A DNA stretch of 64,000 nt from an uncultured Latescibacterota bacterium (GTDB lineage Bacteria > Latescibacterota > UBA2968), in NCBI GenBank assembly GCA_958295785.1, contig OY282377.1, positions 944,394-1,008,393 on the forward strand, written 5' to 3'. The notes below the pieces were generated by a model. The model was not told where the DNA came from, made no database searches, and saw only the letters and a list, made by a program, of their open reading frames with translations. This document shows, piece by piece, positions 1 to 8,443 of this stretch. Both the position numbers and the translations under genes were made by a program. Positions within the stretch are counted from its first letter, which is position 1; each line of letters begins with the position of its first letter.

Positions 1-221
1 TCAATGTTGACATATATACAGCGGTAGCTATCTTCGGCGTTGAGCAAGTCGCGCAGGGCCAGCAGGGCAGAGGTCTTGCCCGTCTGCCGAGGCGCGTGCA
101 GGACAAAGTAGCGTTTGGTGTGGATGAGCCTGCGAATCTCGGCGAGGTTCAACCGTTCCAGTGGCGGGATGCAGTAGTGATCCGCAGAGACCACCGGCCC
201 GCTCGTGTTGAAGAAGCGCAT
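1..221 (-). CDS. AAA ATPase, partial (runs off window)
   Basis: The reverse strand starts with ATG at 221, behind an AAAGGAG ribosome site, and stays open to the window edge (73 codons). The visible N-terminus carries a Walker A motif, APRQTGKTS, at about residues 43-51, followed by a helix and a strand ending in CIYVNIE. This layout is typical of the widespread single-domain predicted AAA ATPases that begin with a short FFNTSGPV-like leader. The C-terminus, including Walker B, lies outside the window. The cellular role of such proteins is mostly unknown; a defence or mobile-element association is common but not shown here. Confidence 0.75.
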   Translation of the reverse strand, partial: MRFFNTSGPVVSADHYCIPPLERLNLAEIRRLIHTKRYFVLHAPRQTGKTSALLALRDLLNAEDSYRCIYVNI

Positions 222-354
222 GGCTTATGTCTCCTTTATCAAAACAGCCCGTAAAACCCCGTTCCTTCAGGGCGGGGATATGGTGTTGATCGCACAATCT
301 CCGCTGGACGGGGGGGTTGTGAGAGCCGCCCTTTGCTTCAGCAAGGGGAGTTCG

Positions 355-771
355 TCACGCCATACATACTGGCCTCAGGTTGATCCAAGGTTCATCTTCC
401 GACACATCGACCAGTGCGGGGCCATCGAATTTCGCGGGCGACAAAATCGCCAGAAAGACCAAATTTTCATCGCCTGCATTATACGTGCCATGCACCACAT
501 CCATTGGAATATGCGCGGCATCGCCCGGCCCGAGGCGTTGCGACGTCTTATCCACCCACTGCTCGGCTTGTCCCGCGATCACGTAAATGATCTCTTCCAT
601 ACGCGGATGGCGATGAAATTTGTGCGCTTTGCCCGGCGGCATCGTCACCCGCACCAGCAGGAGATGTTCCGCTTGGGTCAAGCCCTCCCGACTGATCCAC
701 TCGTGCGGTCCCCACGGCAGTTCCTCCACCTGCACATCGTCCCGCGCAATAAACCTCAGCACATCGGACAT
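355..771 (-). CDS. Cupin-domain protein
   Basis: 138 residues, one small cupin barrel. The metal-binding motif is visible as HRHP around residues 53-56, followed by EEIIYVIAGQAE, then PGDAAHIP and HGTYN for the second motif. The start is supported by a GGAGA ribosome site just upstream. Such cupins bind a metal and act as small dioxygenases, isomerases or ligand sensors, so the substrate cannot be assigned. The next gene on the same strand is a sulfatase 225 bp upstream, so shared transcription is possible but not certain. Confidence 0.8.
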   Translation of the reverse strand: MSDVLRFIARDDVQVEELPWGPHEWISREGLTQAEHLLLVRVTMPPGKAHKFHRHPRMEEIIYVIAGQAEQWVDKTSQRLGPGDAAHIPMDVVHGTYNAGDENLVFLAILSPAKFDGPALVDVSEDEPWINLRPVCMA

Positions 772-995
772 GGGTATCTCCTTGGGGAATGGGATGGGGC
801 GTCAGTCCAGACGCCATATTGCTCACAAGAACGCGACAAAACCCGCCTGTGTAAAATCGCGGTCATGGCCGGCCATACAGGTAGTGTTTGTAGTTCTTAG
901 CACCGTCAGTTGGCACATCGTCCCAGGTTCCTTTTGGCGCGGATTTGTGAATTTTTTCAAATTTGTGACGACAATGCCCGCGTAAGAGCACGGGA
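772..995. other. Intergenic gap between cupin and sulfatase
   Basis: I see no gene, strong promoter or terminator in this 224-bp stretch. Confidence 0.5.
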
Positions 996-2372
996 TCATG
1001 CCTGTGGCAATTGCTCGGTGCTGATGTCGATCTCCGCGATCAATCGCGCCAGGTCGGTTTCCACTTCTGTTTGCACATCGGCATAGGCCGGATCGCCGTA
1101 CACGCTGATCATCTCTTGCGGGTCTTTTTTTAGATCGAACAAATCGCGCTCGCCCGTGCGGTGGACTGCCAGCGTGTATTTTTGCGTGCGGACGCCGTAG
1201 TGCTTGGTCGGCCCATCCCAATACGCATAAAAAGCCGACTGCCGCCAATCGGCTGGCGTCTCTCCTTCGCACAGGCCGCGAAAACTGCGGCCCTGCATCC
1301 GCGCATCGGGTTCTAATCCCGCAAAATCGAGATAGGTCGGGCCAAAATCGACATTCACCACGATATCCTCGTTCACCGAACCGGGGGCTATCGCCTTTGG
1401 ATAGCGCGTAATGTAGGGCATTTGAAGCGACTCCTCCAAGATCAACCGCTTGTCAAAATAACTGTGCTCGCCCAAAAACATGCCTTGATCGGACGTATAG
1501 ACCACTATCGTATTTTCCGTCAGTCCCTCGGCATCCAAATAATCCAACAACCGCCCCACGCCTTCGTCTATCGCCGCGATGCAGCGCAAATAATCCTTCA
1601 CGTATTTCTGATAGGCCGCGCAGATCTTCTCCGCATCGCCCATCCCCGCGGTATCCAAGCGACCCGTGGGCCATTCTTTTCCGCGCACGCCCTCGTCCAT
1701 GCGCTCGGCCTGTGAGAGCATGGTTCGGTGGTGATTTTGCAACGCGGTGGACACTTTGTTGAATGGCTCGTAAAGATTGGACGGCTCGGGCAAATCCCCT
1801 TCGGTGAATAAATCCGCGTGGCGCGGCGCGTATTCCCACAGGCCATGCGGGGCTTTGTGATGGCACAACATCAAAAAGGGTTTGTGCGGATCGCGCGCTT
1901 GCAACCAGTTCAGCGACAGGTCGGTAATGATATCCGTGGCATAGCCCGCGTACTGCGTTGGCTCGCCATTGCGCGTGAAAGACGGGTCAAAATAAGCCCC
2001 CTGCCCCGGCAGCACTTCCCAGTAATCGAAGCCCTCGGGTTCAGATCCCAAATGCCACTTGCCCGCAATGCCCGTTTGGTACCCCGATGCCTGCAACTGC
2101 CGCACAAAATTGGGGTGATCGTCTGCCAGCGGTTGATTCAAGCGCAACACACCGTTTTTATGGCTGTATTGCCCGGTGATAATGCTCGCCCGGCTCGGCG
2201 AACACAGCGCGTTGTTGCAGATGCAGTTGTCAAACCGCATGCCCTCTCGCGCAATGCGGTCGATATTCGGCGTCTCCACCACCTCGTTCAGCCAGCCGTT
2301 GTAGGATCCGATGGCGTTCACGGTGTGGTCGTCGGACATGATGTAGAGAATATTGGGACGTGGATCGGACAT
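996..2372 (-). CDS. Sulfatase (arylsulfatase family, S1)
   Basis: 458 residues, full length for a type I sulfatase. The N-terminus NILYIMSDDH supplies the metal-binding Asp pair (about residues 14-15). The C-x-P-x-R signature is C57-S-P-S-R61, where the Cys would be matured to formylglycine. Further metal and substrate residues follow in GKWHLG and YTSDQGMFLGEH. There is no signal peptide, so it is either cytoplasmic or the leader is not detected. It would hydrolyse sulfate esters, probably on carbohydrates. The start has a GGAGG site nearby. A second sulfatase with a different active-site motif lies at 53701. Confidence 0.93.
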   Translation of the reverse strand: MSDPRPNILYIMSDDHTVNAIGSYNGWLNEVVETPNIDRIAREGMRFDNCICNNALCSPSRASIITGQYSHKNGVLRLNQPLADDHPNFVRQLQASGYQTGIAGKWHLGSEPEGFDYWEVLPGQGAYFDPSFTRNGEPTQYAGYATDIITDLSLNWLQARDPHKPFLMLCHHKAPHGLWEYAPRHADLFTEGDLPEPSNLYEPFNKVSTALQNHHRTMLSQAERMDEGVRGKEWPTGRLDTAGMGDAEKICAAYQKYVKDYLRCIAAIDEGVGRLLDYLDAEGLTENTIVVYTSDQGMFLGEHSYFDKRLILEESLQMPYITRYPKAIAPGSVNEDIVVNVDFGPTYLDFAGLEPDARMQGRSFRGLCEGETPADWRQSAFYAYWDGPTKHYGVRTQKYTLAVHRTGERDLFDLKKDPQEMISVYGDPAYADVQTEVETDLARLIAEIDISTEQLPQA

Positions 2373-2608
2373 GAAATACCTCCGGTGGTAAGTGAAGCGA
2401 TTTCTATTCCCCTACGGTCATCAACACCTGAGCGATGACGGATGTTATACCAATTTGATTTTTATTTTTCCTTATTCCGCATCCCATCAGGGAGGAATGA
2501 GGAACAGATGTTCTGTAAGGATCATGGGTTGCTTGTCTCAAGCATTTGGTCCTACAGCGTCGTTTGTTGCCTTTGATGCCTTCGGCGACCAACTTTTTTT
2601 AACAGAAA

Positions 2609-3700
2609 TAGGACTTACGCAATCACCATTGGAATATGAGGTGCTTTGAGTTGTTGTCTCAAGAAGTCAGCCATCCCCCGGTATTTGACTTGATAAATGG
2701 TTTGTCCTGTTTGATAGGCCACCTGCTCGAGTCTTATCCAAACGAACATCGCACACCCAATATGATTTCGTACAATGCGTGCCAACCGGCATTGACACTT
2801 TTCAAGCCCGGTCACCTGTTTGACTTCGCGGTGAAATTGCTCAATTTTCCATCTTTGGTGACACACCTGTTGTACCCCTGAAGAATCGTTTTGAGCATGG
2901 TCGTTAGTCACGACATACGCCGTGCGTCTGGCAGCAGACGCCACCCGGAATAATTTCACTTTGTGGTCTTTGGGGAACCCTCTGATTTTAATTGACTTGC
3001 CTTGTTTGCGTTGCGCTTTCGTCCAAGTTAAGCTATCTACGCGCTGGTAGGGGGTTGTGCCTGCCGAATCGTCCACGCGCCGGTTCGTCTTGAGGGGACA
3101 ATAATAGGTTTTTTGCATCTGCTCTATGTGTCGCATGACCGTTTTAGTCGCATACCCACTGTCCATCAAGACCCCGGTAAAAGGAAGGCGCTTCTGATAG
3201 ACCCACGCAGAGAGCATGTCCTTGAGATGATCCAATTTGGTTTTGCCATCGCCTTGCGGGTCATAAATCCGATAGTCAATCAACCAGAATCGATCCTGTT
3301 GCGGATTGACATAGACACATGTGACCACCCCGATGCCGTTGATGACGCCTTGGGCGTTGCCGCTATATTGACGGCGCACTAACGCGATCTTGCGTGCGTG
3401 TCGCTTGTCTAAAACCGGGTCATCAAAGATCACATAGCCTTCAGGCGTCAACGCGATGGGGGCTTTGACGTGTTCCCACACCAAGCGGGGCGGGATACGC
3501 TCACCGGCGAGATAGCGGTTGATCCTATCATGACTGAACCCTTCGCTATGGTCGGCGAAATGGGTCAGGGTATAGTTGAGGGGACTGCTAAGCAGATACT
3601 GACAGTAATCCAAACGCGTCGGTCGGTCCATTGACACCTCCTCAAAGTGATAAATTTTACGGAATTGCACCCTTTTTTAACTCAGCATGCGTAAGTCCTA
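2609..3700 (-). mobile_element. IS701-like insertion sequence, copy 1
   Basis: 1092 bp, the same length as the copies at 21376 and 56069. The ends are TAGGACTTACGCA and its inverted complement TGCGTAAGTCCTA. It is flanked by the direct repeat AGAAA at 2604-2608 and 3701-3705. It sits inside dispersed repeat R440, between the poly-T/AACAG stretch and the AAAAGTAAGC stretch that are contiguous in the copy near 63850. Confidence 0.9.
2615..3631 (-). CDS. DDE transposase, IS701-like
   Basis: 338 residues from an ATG at 3631, chosen because a GAGGAGGTG ribosome site precedes it; the frame is open further upstream to 3670. The acidic triad is probably the Asp of VIFDD, the Asp of LMDSGYATK and the Glu of FHREVKQ, in the IS4/IS701 arrangement. 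The frame is open, but against the copy at 56075 it has several substitutions at conserved spots (for example DDP for DDT, and QFHREV for PFHREV), so activity is doubtful. The family call rests on motif memory, not a search. Confidence 0.85.
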   Translation of the reverse strand: MDRPTRLDYCQYLLSSPLNYTLTHFADHSEGFSHDRINRYLAGERIPPRLVWEHVKAPIALTPEGYVIFDDPVLDKRHARKIALVRRQYSGNAQGVINGIGVVTCVYVNPQQDRFWLIDYRIYDPQGDGKTKLDHLKDMLSAWVYQKRLPFTGVLMDSGYATKTVMRHIEQMQKTYYCPLKTNRRVDDSAGTTPYQRVDSLTWTKAQRKQGKSIKIRGFPKDHKVKLFRVASAARRTAYVVTNDHAQNDSSGVQQVCHQRWKIEQFHREVKQVTGLEKCQCRLARIVRNHIGCAMFVWIRLEQVAYQTGQTIYQVKYRGMADFLRQQLKAPHIPMVIA

Positions 3701-3980
3701 AGAAAAAAAAAGTAAGCAAAAAATGCCGCTCTCAAACGCCGAGAGGCTTGCACAGCGCAAAACGCTTTTGTAACAGAACGACATGCGTTGGCCTGCAAAG
3801 TGGTTGCAAGAGGGAGGTTGGTTGCGAGACAGCCTTGCGCGCTGTGCGTGATGGCTTTGTCTGATGGTCTTTTGGGATGGCCTGGTTGTAATGGCTTCTC
3901 TGAATGCGTAAGGTCAAGAGGATCATTTGCGGGCAACATATCGCATCAGATCAGGGCAACAGAAAATCAATTTAGTATTA

Positions 3981-4160
3981 CGCAGTCCGTCAGATCAACG
4001 TTTCGCTTTGGCCCTAATGGTTTGTATCAATGCCGTCGTATCAACCCTAAAAGCGTCAAAGTTCTAGAGAGTTGATAAGATGATCGAGGTAAGAGCGCAA
4101 CTCTTCTTGGTTCATATCAAAATCCGCCAAAAAAATCTAATCTCGTTCAGAATCGCTCCA
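3981..4160. other. Gap between R440 copy 1 and methyltransferase
   Basis: No gene is supported. A 19-codon reverse ORF (4076-4132 region) reads plausibly as a protein tail but lacks a ribosome site, so I do not call it. Confidence 0.4.
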
Positions 4161-5131
4161 TCAATCCTGCAAATCCCGATCTATTTCGGGAAAGGGATTA
4201 TGCCACTGCCAGCCGGTTTTGCCGGTTTTGCGGTAATGCTCCAAGCGACGGATGGTGATTTCAGCGAAGATAGGGTCAATGTCAAAGGTATAAACTTTCC
4301 GATGAGACAACTCTCCGGCCATTAAAGCCGTTCCAGAATGGGCAAAAAAGTCAACCATAAGGTCTCCTGCTTTGCAACTTGATTGCGCGATTCGCCGAAT
4401 CGCTTTTAGGGGTTTTTGGGCATAGCAACCTGGGACGTTTTCTTTCATTCGGTAGAACACTTGCTGGACATCGACCCAAACATTACCGGGGCGTATGGTT
4501 TCCGATTTGCTTCTCTCGAGATTCTCTGTCACGCGGCCATTTACTTTTTTGTGATATCCTTTGAGGATTTTGGGAATATCCGTATAGATGACCGTGAAAT
4601 CGGGATTGCCTTTGACGTAGTGAAGCAGTTCTTGCCGAGCCCACATCCAGTTTTTCTGTATGCCATAGCCGCGCTGATTGCGTAGCGTTATGAAATTTTT
4701 GGGGCTAAAATCCCGAAACGCCCTCATCGAGAGCATAAAGTCTGGAAGAGGCTGGAAATCGTCTTTATAATCAGCACCGATCCAGACGTACAGGTGGGTA
4801 TTTGGCTTGGAGATTTGAAGCGCATTGGCGATCCACTTTTTGGTAAAGTCGAGATATGAGGCGAGATTAACTTTTGAGAGGGTGGTCGTATTTGCATTTC
4901 CAACTCTCATGTTGTAGGGGGGGTCATTGATGATTAACCCCGTCTTTTCACCTCCCATGATGCGATTGACATCCGCCCGATTCGCCGCGTCGAGGACCCC
5001 GACCCTGTGACCGCTTATTGGATCTTCCCAAATATCCCCAGGTCGAAGTCGGCAATAAGCGCGTAGGCGTTCCAGGAGTTTGACATCTGCATCAAGTCTC
5101 TTGAGTTGTTCAGTCGTTTTCCCTTTTTTTT
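4161..5131 (-). pseudogene. DNA methyltransferase (N4/N6 type), 5' end cut off by IS
   Basis: The frame has motif IV NDPPYN, an LYVWIGADY strand, the QKPLKAIRRI helix region and a weakened motif I, VDFFAHSGTA, in the beta-type order. An ATG at 4958 exists, but the same frame continues upstream with sensible protein (KTTEQLKRLDADVKLLERLR, then RPGDIWEDP) to the IS1595-like element at 5134, where it meets a stop in the terminal repeat. Removing the element and one 8-bp T tract rejoins it in frame to a start at 6395. The surviving part lacks a clear ribosome site and is probably inactive, although an internal start at 4958 would keep the catalytic motifs. Confidence 0.85.
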
Positions 5132-5155
5132 GGGGGAATTATATACTTGACAACC

Positions 5156-5351
5156 CTAAATCATCTTGTTAAAGTAATCACGGGTTTTTGGTGTTGAATG
5201 CAAGCGCCCTCTGATTTTCGGCACGCCTGCCCCTAACATCTGGCGTTTCAAAACGTTTTCCTTCGCGTCTTTCAGGAACGGATCACATTTGCATGCGTGG
5301 ATAACATTTCCCGTTGACTTCCATATCGCCCGCCTGTGCCATAAAGGTTGT
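5156..5351 (-). pseudogene. Passenger ORF remnant of IS1595-like copy 1
   Basis: Behind the transposase stop, the sequence GCATGAACAAC gives an ATGA-overlapping start for MNNLYGTGGRYGSQ, which closes after 27 codons. Another frame over the rest reads to NKMI and stops at a TAG inside the terminal repeat. The passenger of the second copy starts MNKLYSGDC and ends NKKI at the same TAG. Both therefore look like deleted versions of one coupled passenger gene, probably a DNA methyltransferase. Little of it remains here. Confidence 0.5.
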
Positions 5352-6296
5352 TCATGCAACCCCCTCACTGGCTATAAGTTGCTTGTAAGTCAACCGGGCG
5401 CCCATCGCCCTATTCAACATCTCATCAACACGACTTAAGGTATCACCCTTTTTTCGATTGATGCGAAACACGCAAGCATTCAGGTACTTTTGCATGTGTT
5501 TGTCTGACCCGTGGTGATGAATACCCATATAGACACGCTTAACCAATGCCCACAAACTCTCAATGGCGTTCGTATGGACACCATCGCGTTCATATTCGTC
5601 GGCAGAATGATTGATTTGTTCCCCTTCGTAATCATCCCTCAATGCGCCGTATGCGCGGTTCTCGTCTGCATGAATAGTTGCGCCCGTCAAGACCTGGTTC
5701 AACATCTGATCGTGTCATGTGGCCCCTTTTGCATCCTGTACATGAACCGCCATTGCCTCACCATCTTCCCCTTTTTCCCGCATTCCGAAAGCAACCGATT
5801 TACCTACTGTTCCGCGACCAGCATTCAACTTTTTGGATTTATGTTTGTTCTTTTCTTTGCCACCGATGTAGGTTTCATCAATTTCAACGATACCAGACAG
5901 AAAACCATCATCATCATCGTCTTTGTTGCCAAAAGCGTTTCGTATTCTTTGAAGCATAAACCAAGCGGTCTTTTGCGTTGTACCGATCATTTTAGCCAAC
6001 TGAACGCTTGAAATACCTTTTGAGTGGTTCGTTTCAATCCATATTGCCGCGAACCATTTAGGCAACATCTTGATTTTTGACGCGCCAAACATCGTTCCGT
6101 AAATCATATGAAAATTACGCCCACAATCCGAGCACCGATACGCCAAATCAGAACGACGATAGATTTTTCCCATACTACCACAATGCGGACAATACGCGCC
6201 ATCCTTAAAGCGTATCTTTTCAAGGTGCAAAATACACGCTTCAGGCGTGGCAAACTTCTGTGTGAACGCGACGAAACTAAGCTGCTTTGCCATCAT
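5352..6296 (-). pseudogene. IS1595-family (ISXO2-like) transposase with in-frame TGA
   Basis: It starts at MMAKQLSF (AAGGGGG upstream). The N-terminal zinc ribbon is CPHCGS...YRCSDCG at about residues 34-58. A helix-turn-helix region (GISSVQLAKMIGTTQKTAWF) and an acidic motif, GIVEIDETYIGG, follow. The frame meets TGA at 5715-5717 after DAKGAT and continues in the same frame with HDQMLNQVLTGATIHADE and the rest of the DDE domain to 5352. The second copy has the TGA at the identical place. The protein is either inactive or depends on readthrough. Confidence 0.85.
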
Positions 6297-6368
6297 ACAC
6301 CCCCTTGTTAATTCGTAACTTCTATAAATATAACAAGAATGTTTAGGGTTGGCAAGTATATAATTCCC

Positions 6369-6395
6369 TTTTTTTTTAACCGGGCTGAACACCAT
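6369..6395 (-). pseudogene. Detached 5' end of the interrupted methyltransferase
   Basis: ATG at 6395 opens the frame MVFSPVKKK that runs into the IS1595-like element. With the element and one T tract removed it joins KGKTTEQL and the rest of the gene at 5131. An alternative start at 6430, overlapping the previous stop as ATGA, reads MNQSQQATLFPIDGVQP. It needs one base deleted in the CCC run to join the same frame, so the gene may also carry a frameshift. Confidence 0.6.
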
Positions 6396-6428
6396 CAATG
6401 GGAAAAAGCGTTGCTTGTTGCGATTGGT

Positions 6429-7517
6429 TCATTTGATCCATCCAAGGCCCTCATTCAATTTCGCCACGGCGATGGCGTCCTCTTCTCGGCAGGAGTAAAA
6501 CAAGTACAACGCGCCATCCGATTTGAACAGGTATGAGTCATGCACGACTTCGCCTTCCCAATCTTCCTCGGCGCGGATGATGTCTTCGGGGGGATAACTC
6601 GTTTGCCAAGTCTGCCAGTTGCCCGCGCTCAAATTCACTGTTGAACGCACGATGTATTCGGGCACTTCCCATTTGCGACTGTAAAACGCTTCCAGTGTCT
6701 CGCCATCTTCCATGACCCGCACAGCACCGTGCCGCATGCCCAAGCCCCCATTGGGCAAGTGATCGCCGGCCAGCCCGGCCGCGATGAGGTCTTTTTCAAT
6801 GGGCGATGTTTCCGCGCACACCCACAGGGGATTGTGGGGATGCCAACCCGGGGGTAAATCCCAGGGATGAGCGGGATCGGCGGGTCGCAAAAAATATCCG
6901 CGCTGCCCAAAACCGTACCACGCTCCCCTGTATTGAAATACGCGGAGATAATTCCGATCTGCAAATATCAGCCGCTTCAGGCCACGGCCCGGTTCGCCGC
7001 CCACGCGATTGAAATTCAGGCCGTATTTCGAGGTCGCCACAAATGATCGCTGGCTCGCGTTGCTCTTTCCGTGAACGATCATGATGAAGTGCTGGTTTTC
7101 GTCATCCACGATCACTTCGGGGGATGAGACATGCCCGGTCAATACGACGCCATCTACCGCGTCAATCGTCTCGGCATCGCCCAATCGCAGGTCGAATACA
7201 CCGCGCCCGGGAAAGCGCGGATCATCCAATCTGCCGGCATTGAAAATTGTCCAATCAGGTGAATCCACGCGCTTGGACCATGCCATGTGAATGCTCGTCC
7301 CGTGGTGCGATGCAAAGTAGAGATAATACCTCGCCTGCGGATGCGCCCGATCTGCTGCGGGCACCCAGTCGGGTATCCCAACCAGGGTGGGAAACATCGC
7401 GTCGCCCCGAAACCGCGAGCGATTGGGATCTGCTCCAATGCCGAGCCGCCGCACGTCGTACCCATCCACTATCGGTTTGCCATGCAATTTCTCAATGCGA
7501 TAAGTCGCTTTTGCCAT
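6429..7517 (-). CDS. Beta-propeller protein, glycoside hydrolase 43-like fold
   Basis: 362 residues from an ATG at 7517 preceded by GGAGGA; a TTG 15 bases upstream is less likely. The sequence shows repeated propeller-blade features: YYLYFASHHGTSIHMAWS, a SPEVIVDDENQHFIMIVHG strand pair, and SYLFKSDGALYLFYSCREED near the end. These resemble GH43/GH32-type five-bladed propellers, often acting on or binding glycans. I cannot place the catalytic acids with certainty. No signal peptide is seen. The stop overlaps a possible start of the next frame (ATGA). Confidence 0.7.
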   Translation of the reverse strand: MAKATYRIEKLHGKPIVDGYDVRRLGIGADPNRSRFRGDAMFPTLVGIPDWVPAADRAHPQARYYLYFASHHGTSIHMAWSKRVDSPDWTIFNAGRLDDPRFPGRGVFDLRLGDAETIDAVDGVVLTGHVSSPEVIVDDENQHFIMIVHGKSNASQRSFVATSKYGLNFNRVGGEPGRGLKRLIFADRNYLRVFQYRGAWYGFGQRGYFLRPADPAHPWDLPPGWHPHNPLWVCAETSPIEKDLIAAGLAGDHLPNGGLGMRHGAVRVMEDGETLEAFYSRKWEVPEYIVRSTVNLSAGNWQTWQTSYPPEDIIRAEEDWEGEVVHDSYLFKSDGALYLFYSCREEDAIAVAKLNEGLGWIK

Positions 7518-7547
7518 ATCTTCCTCCGTCAAAATAACGCCCGAACG

Positions 7548-7949
7548 CTAAGGTCTTCGATGCAACGCAATGCCACCGTCGGGGAAACGCTCGTCAAAGG
7601 TGTAGATGACGCTCGCGCCATCCGTCCGAGCGGCTACCTATATCATCGCATCTGCAACAGATACCCTGCCAGATGGTCGGCACTTATACAACCCCTCCAA
7701 CACGAATCTCTCGTCTATCGCATAGGTGGAAATGTTGTCCATCTGAACCAGGGCAATGAGCCGATCAACCACAATTTCTCTGGCAACCCGATACTGATTT
7801 CTCAAAACGTATGCCGTTTCAGTCAGTACAATATCGGTAATCTGAAGGTCGTCAACTCGATGTATAATTCGGGCTGCTTCCATCGCAGTTTCTGGAGGCT
7901 GGCCTGTCAGATATCGAACAACGACACTTGTGTCCAAGAATCTACTCAA
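7548..7949 (-). pseudogene. PIN-domain toxin (VapC-like) with premature stop
   Basis: It begins at a TTG behind GGGAGAGG and reads MSRFLDTSVVVRYLTG. The PIN acidic residues are Asp6, the Glu of LTETAYVL and the Asp of VADAMI. An in-frame TAG at 7638-7640 follows VADAMI. The same frame then continues VAARTDGASVIYTFDERFP to a second TAG at 7548, which supplies the missing fourth acidic residue. A single nonsense mutation therefore truncates an otherwise normal ribonuclease toxin. Its antitoxin lies just upstream. Confidence 0.82.
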
Positions 7950-7973
7950 TTTCCTCTCCCTTCTTTTTTATTT

Positions 7974-8238
7974 TCATTGATCGGCTTCTTCTTCAATGGC
8001 CTTTGCCCAGGCGTTCTCCTTTATTTTTTCCCAATCCCTATCATCAAATGCGTTGTCTTCCGTTGCGTACTCGGCGGCTGCCCTTCAGGGATTTGTCGTG
8101 CTCTGGCGGGATGAATTGAATTTCTATGCGGTTAGACACCAAGCGTTGCAACGCGATCCAACCGGGTCTTATGCCCAGTTGTTCACGCAGTTCCTTTTCG
8201 ATGACGATCTCGCCTTTGTCTCCAACTTTGCAAGCCAA
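7974..8238 (-). pseudogene. AbrB/MazE-type antitoxin with frameshift
   Basis: A TTG start at 8238 with GAGGAGG seven bases upstream (GTG at 8244 is the alternative). The N-terminus KVGDKGEIVIEKELREQLGI is a swapped-hairpin AbrB domain. After SLKG near 8081 the open frame gives an unlikely Arg-rich tail. Shifting by one base gives an acidic tail (AAAEYATEDNAFDDRDWEKI...EEEADQ) ending at 7974, typical of toxin-binding antitoxin tails. One extra G in the GGG run explains this. Both members of the module are therefore damaged. Confidence 0.75.
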
Positions 8239-8263
8239 AACCACCCTCCTCTCGGATTACAAA

Positions 8264-8292
8264 AAAGCGGCTTTCAATAAAAAAGCCGCTTT
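8264..8292 (-). terminator. Rho-independent terminator after tRNA-Leu
   Basis: The stem AAAGCGGCTTT pairs with AAAGCCGCTTT around a 7-base loop. Read on the reverse strand it is followed by a T run, 15 bases beyond the tRNA 3' end. Confidence 0.8.
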
Positions 8293-8306
8293 GCGTCTTT
8301 GATTTG

Positions 8307-8393
8307 TGGTGCCGAAGGTGGGACTCGAACCCACACGGCCTTGCGGCCACTGGATTTTGAGTCCAGCGCGTCTACCAATTCCACCACTTCGGC
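8307..8393 (-). tRNA. tRNA-Leu (CAA)
   Basis: 87 nt. The acceptor stem GCCGAAG pairs with CTTCGGC, and CCA is encoded. The D-loop has AATTGGTAGAC, the anticodon stem CTGGA/TCCAG surrounds loop CTCAAAA (anticodon CAA), and the variable arm GTGGCCGCAAGGCCGT is long, as expected for a class II tRNA. The T arm is GTGGGTTCGAGTCCCAC. Confidence 0.96.
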
Positions 8394-8414
8394 ACCTGAA
8401 GTTCTGTGGTCAAC

Positions 8415-8443
8415 AATATGTCAAACCCAGCGTTGTGTGTCAA
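8415..8443 (-). promoter_or_regulatory. Sigma-70-type promoter of tRNA-Leu
   Basis: TTGACA at 8443-8438, a 17-base spacer, then CATATT at 8420-8415, 22 bases before the tRNA 5' end. Confidence 0.7.

Larger units (their letters stand above)
2445..3980. repeat. MITE-like dispersed repeat R440, copy 1 (split by IS)
   Basis: A repeat of about 440 bp, interrupted by the IS701-like element at 2609-3700. Its outer ends form an imperfect 18-bp inverted repeat: TTATACCAATTTGATTTT at 2445-2462 and the complement-like AAAATCAATTTAGTATTA at 3963-3980. The same sequence occurs at 49933-50384 in opposite orientation and again from 63683 to the window end. It holds no convincing coding frame. The interior has A/T tracts and a GCCGCTCTC/GCCGAGAGG motif. 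Confidence 0.75.
5134..6368 (-). mobile_element. IS1595-like element with passenger ORF, copy 1
   Basis: About 1235 bp. The 27-bp terminal repeats begin GGGAATTATATACTTG and differ at one position. It lies in a poly-T tract, with eight T on the left (plus two extra G) and nine on the right, consistent with the 8-bp duplications of the IS1595 family. It carries a transposase frame with one in-frame TGA and a short passenger ORF behind it. It splits the methyltransferase gene. Confidence 0.88.

Noticed and set aside
205-900. Long forward ORF over the cupin gene
   Set aside because: It is antisense to a clear cupin with conserved motifs; the forward translation has no recognisable domain.
4076-4132. 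19-codon reverse ORF downstream of the methyltransferase
   Set aside because: Protein-like composition, but too short and without a ribosome site or recognised family.
5352-6296. TGA recoded as a sense codon in this organism
   Set aside because: Many clearly complete genes here (for example uvrC, hisG, the sulfatase at 996) end with TGA at the expected place.
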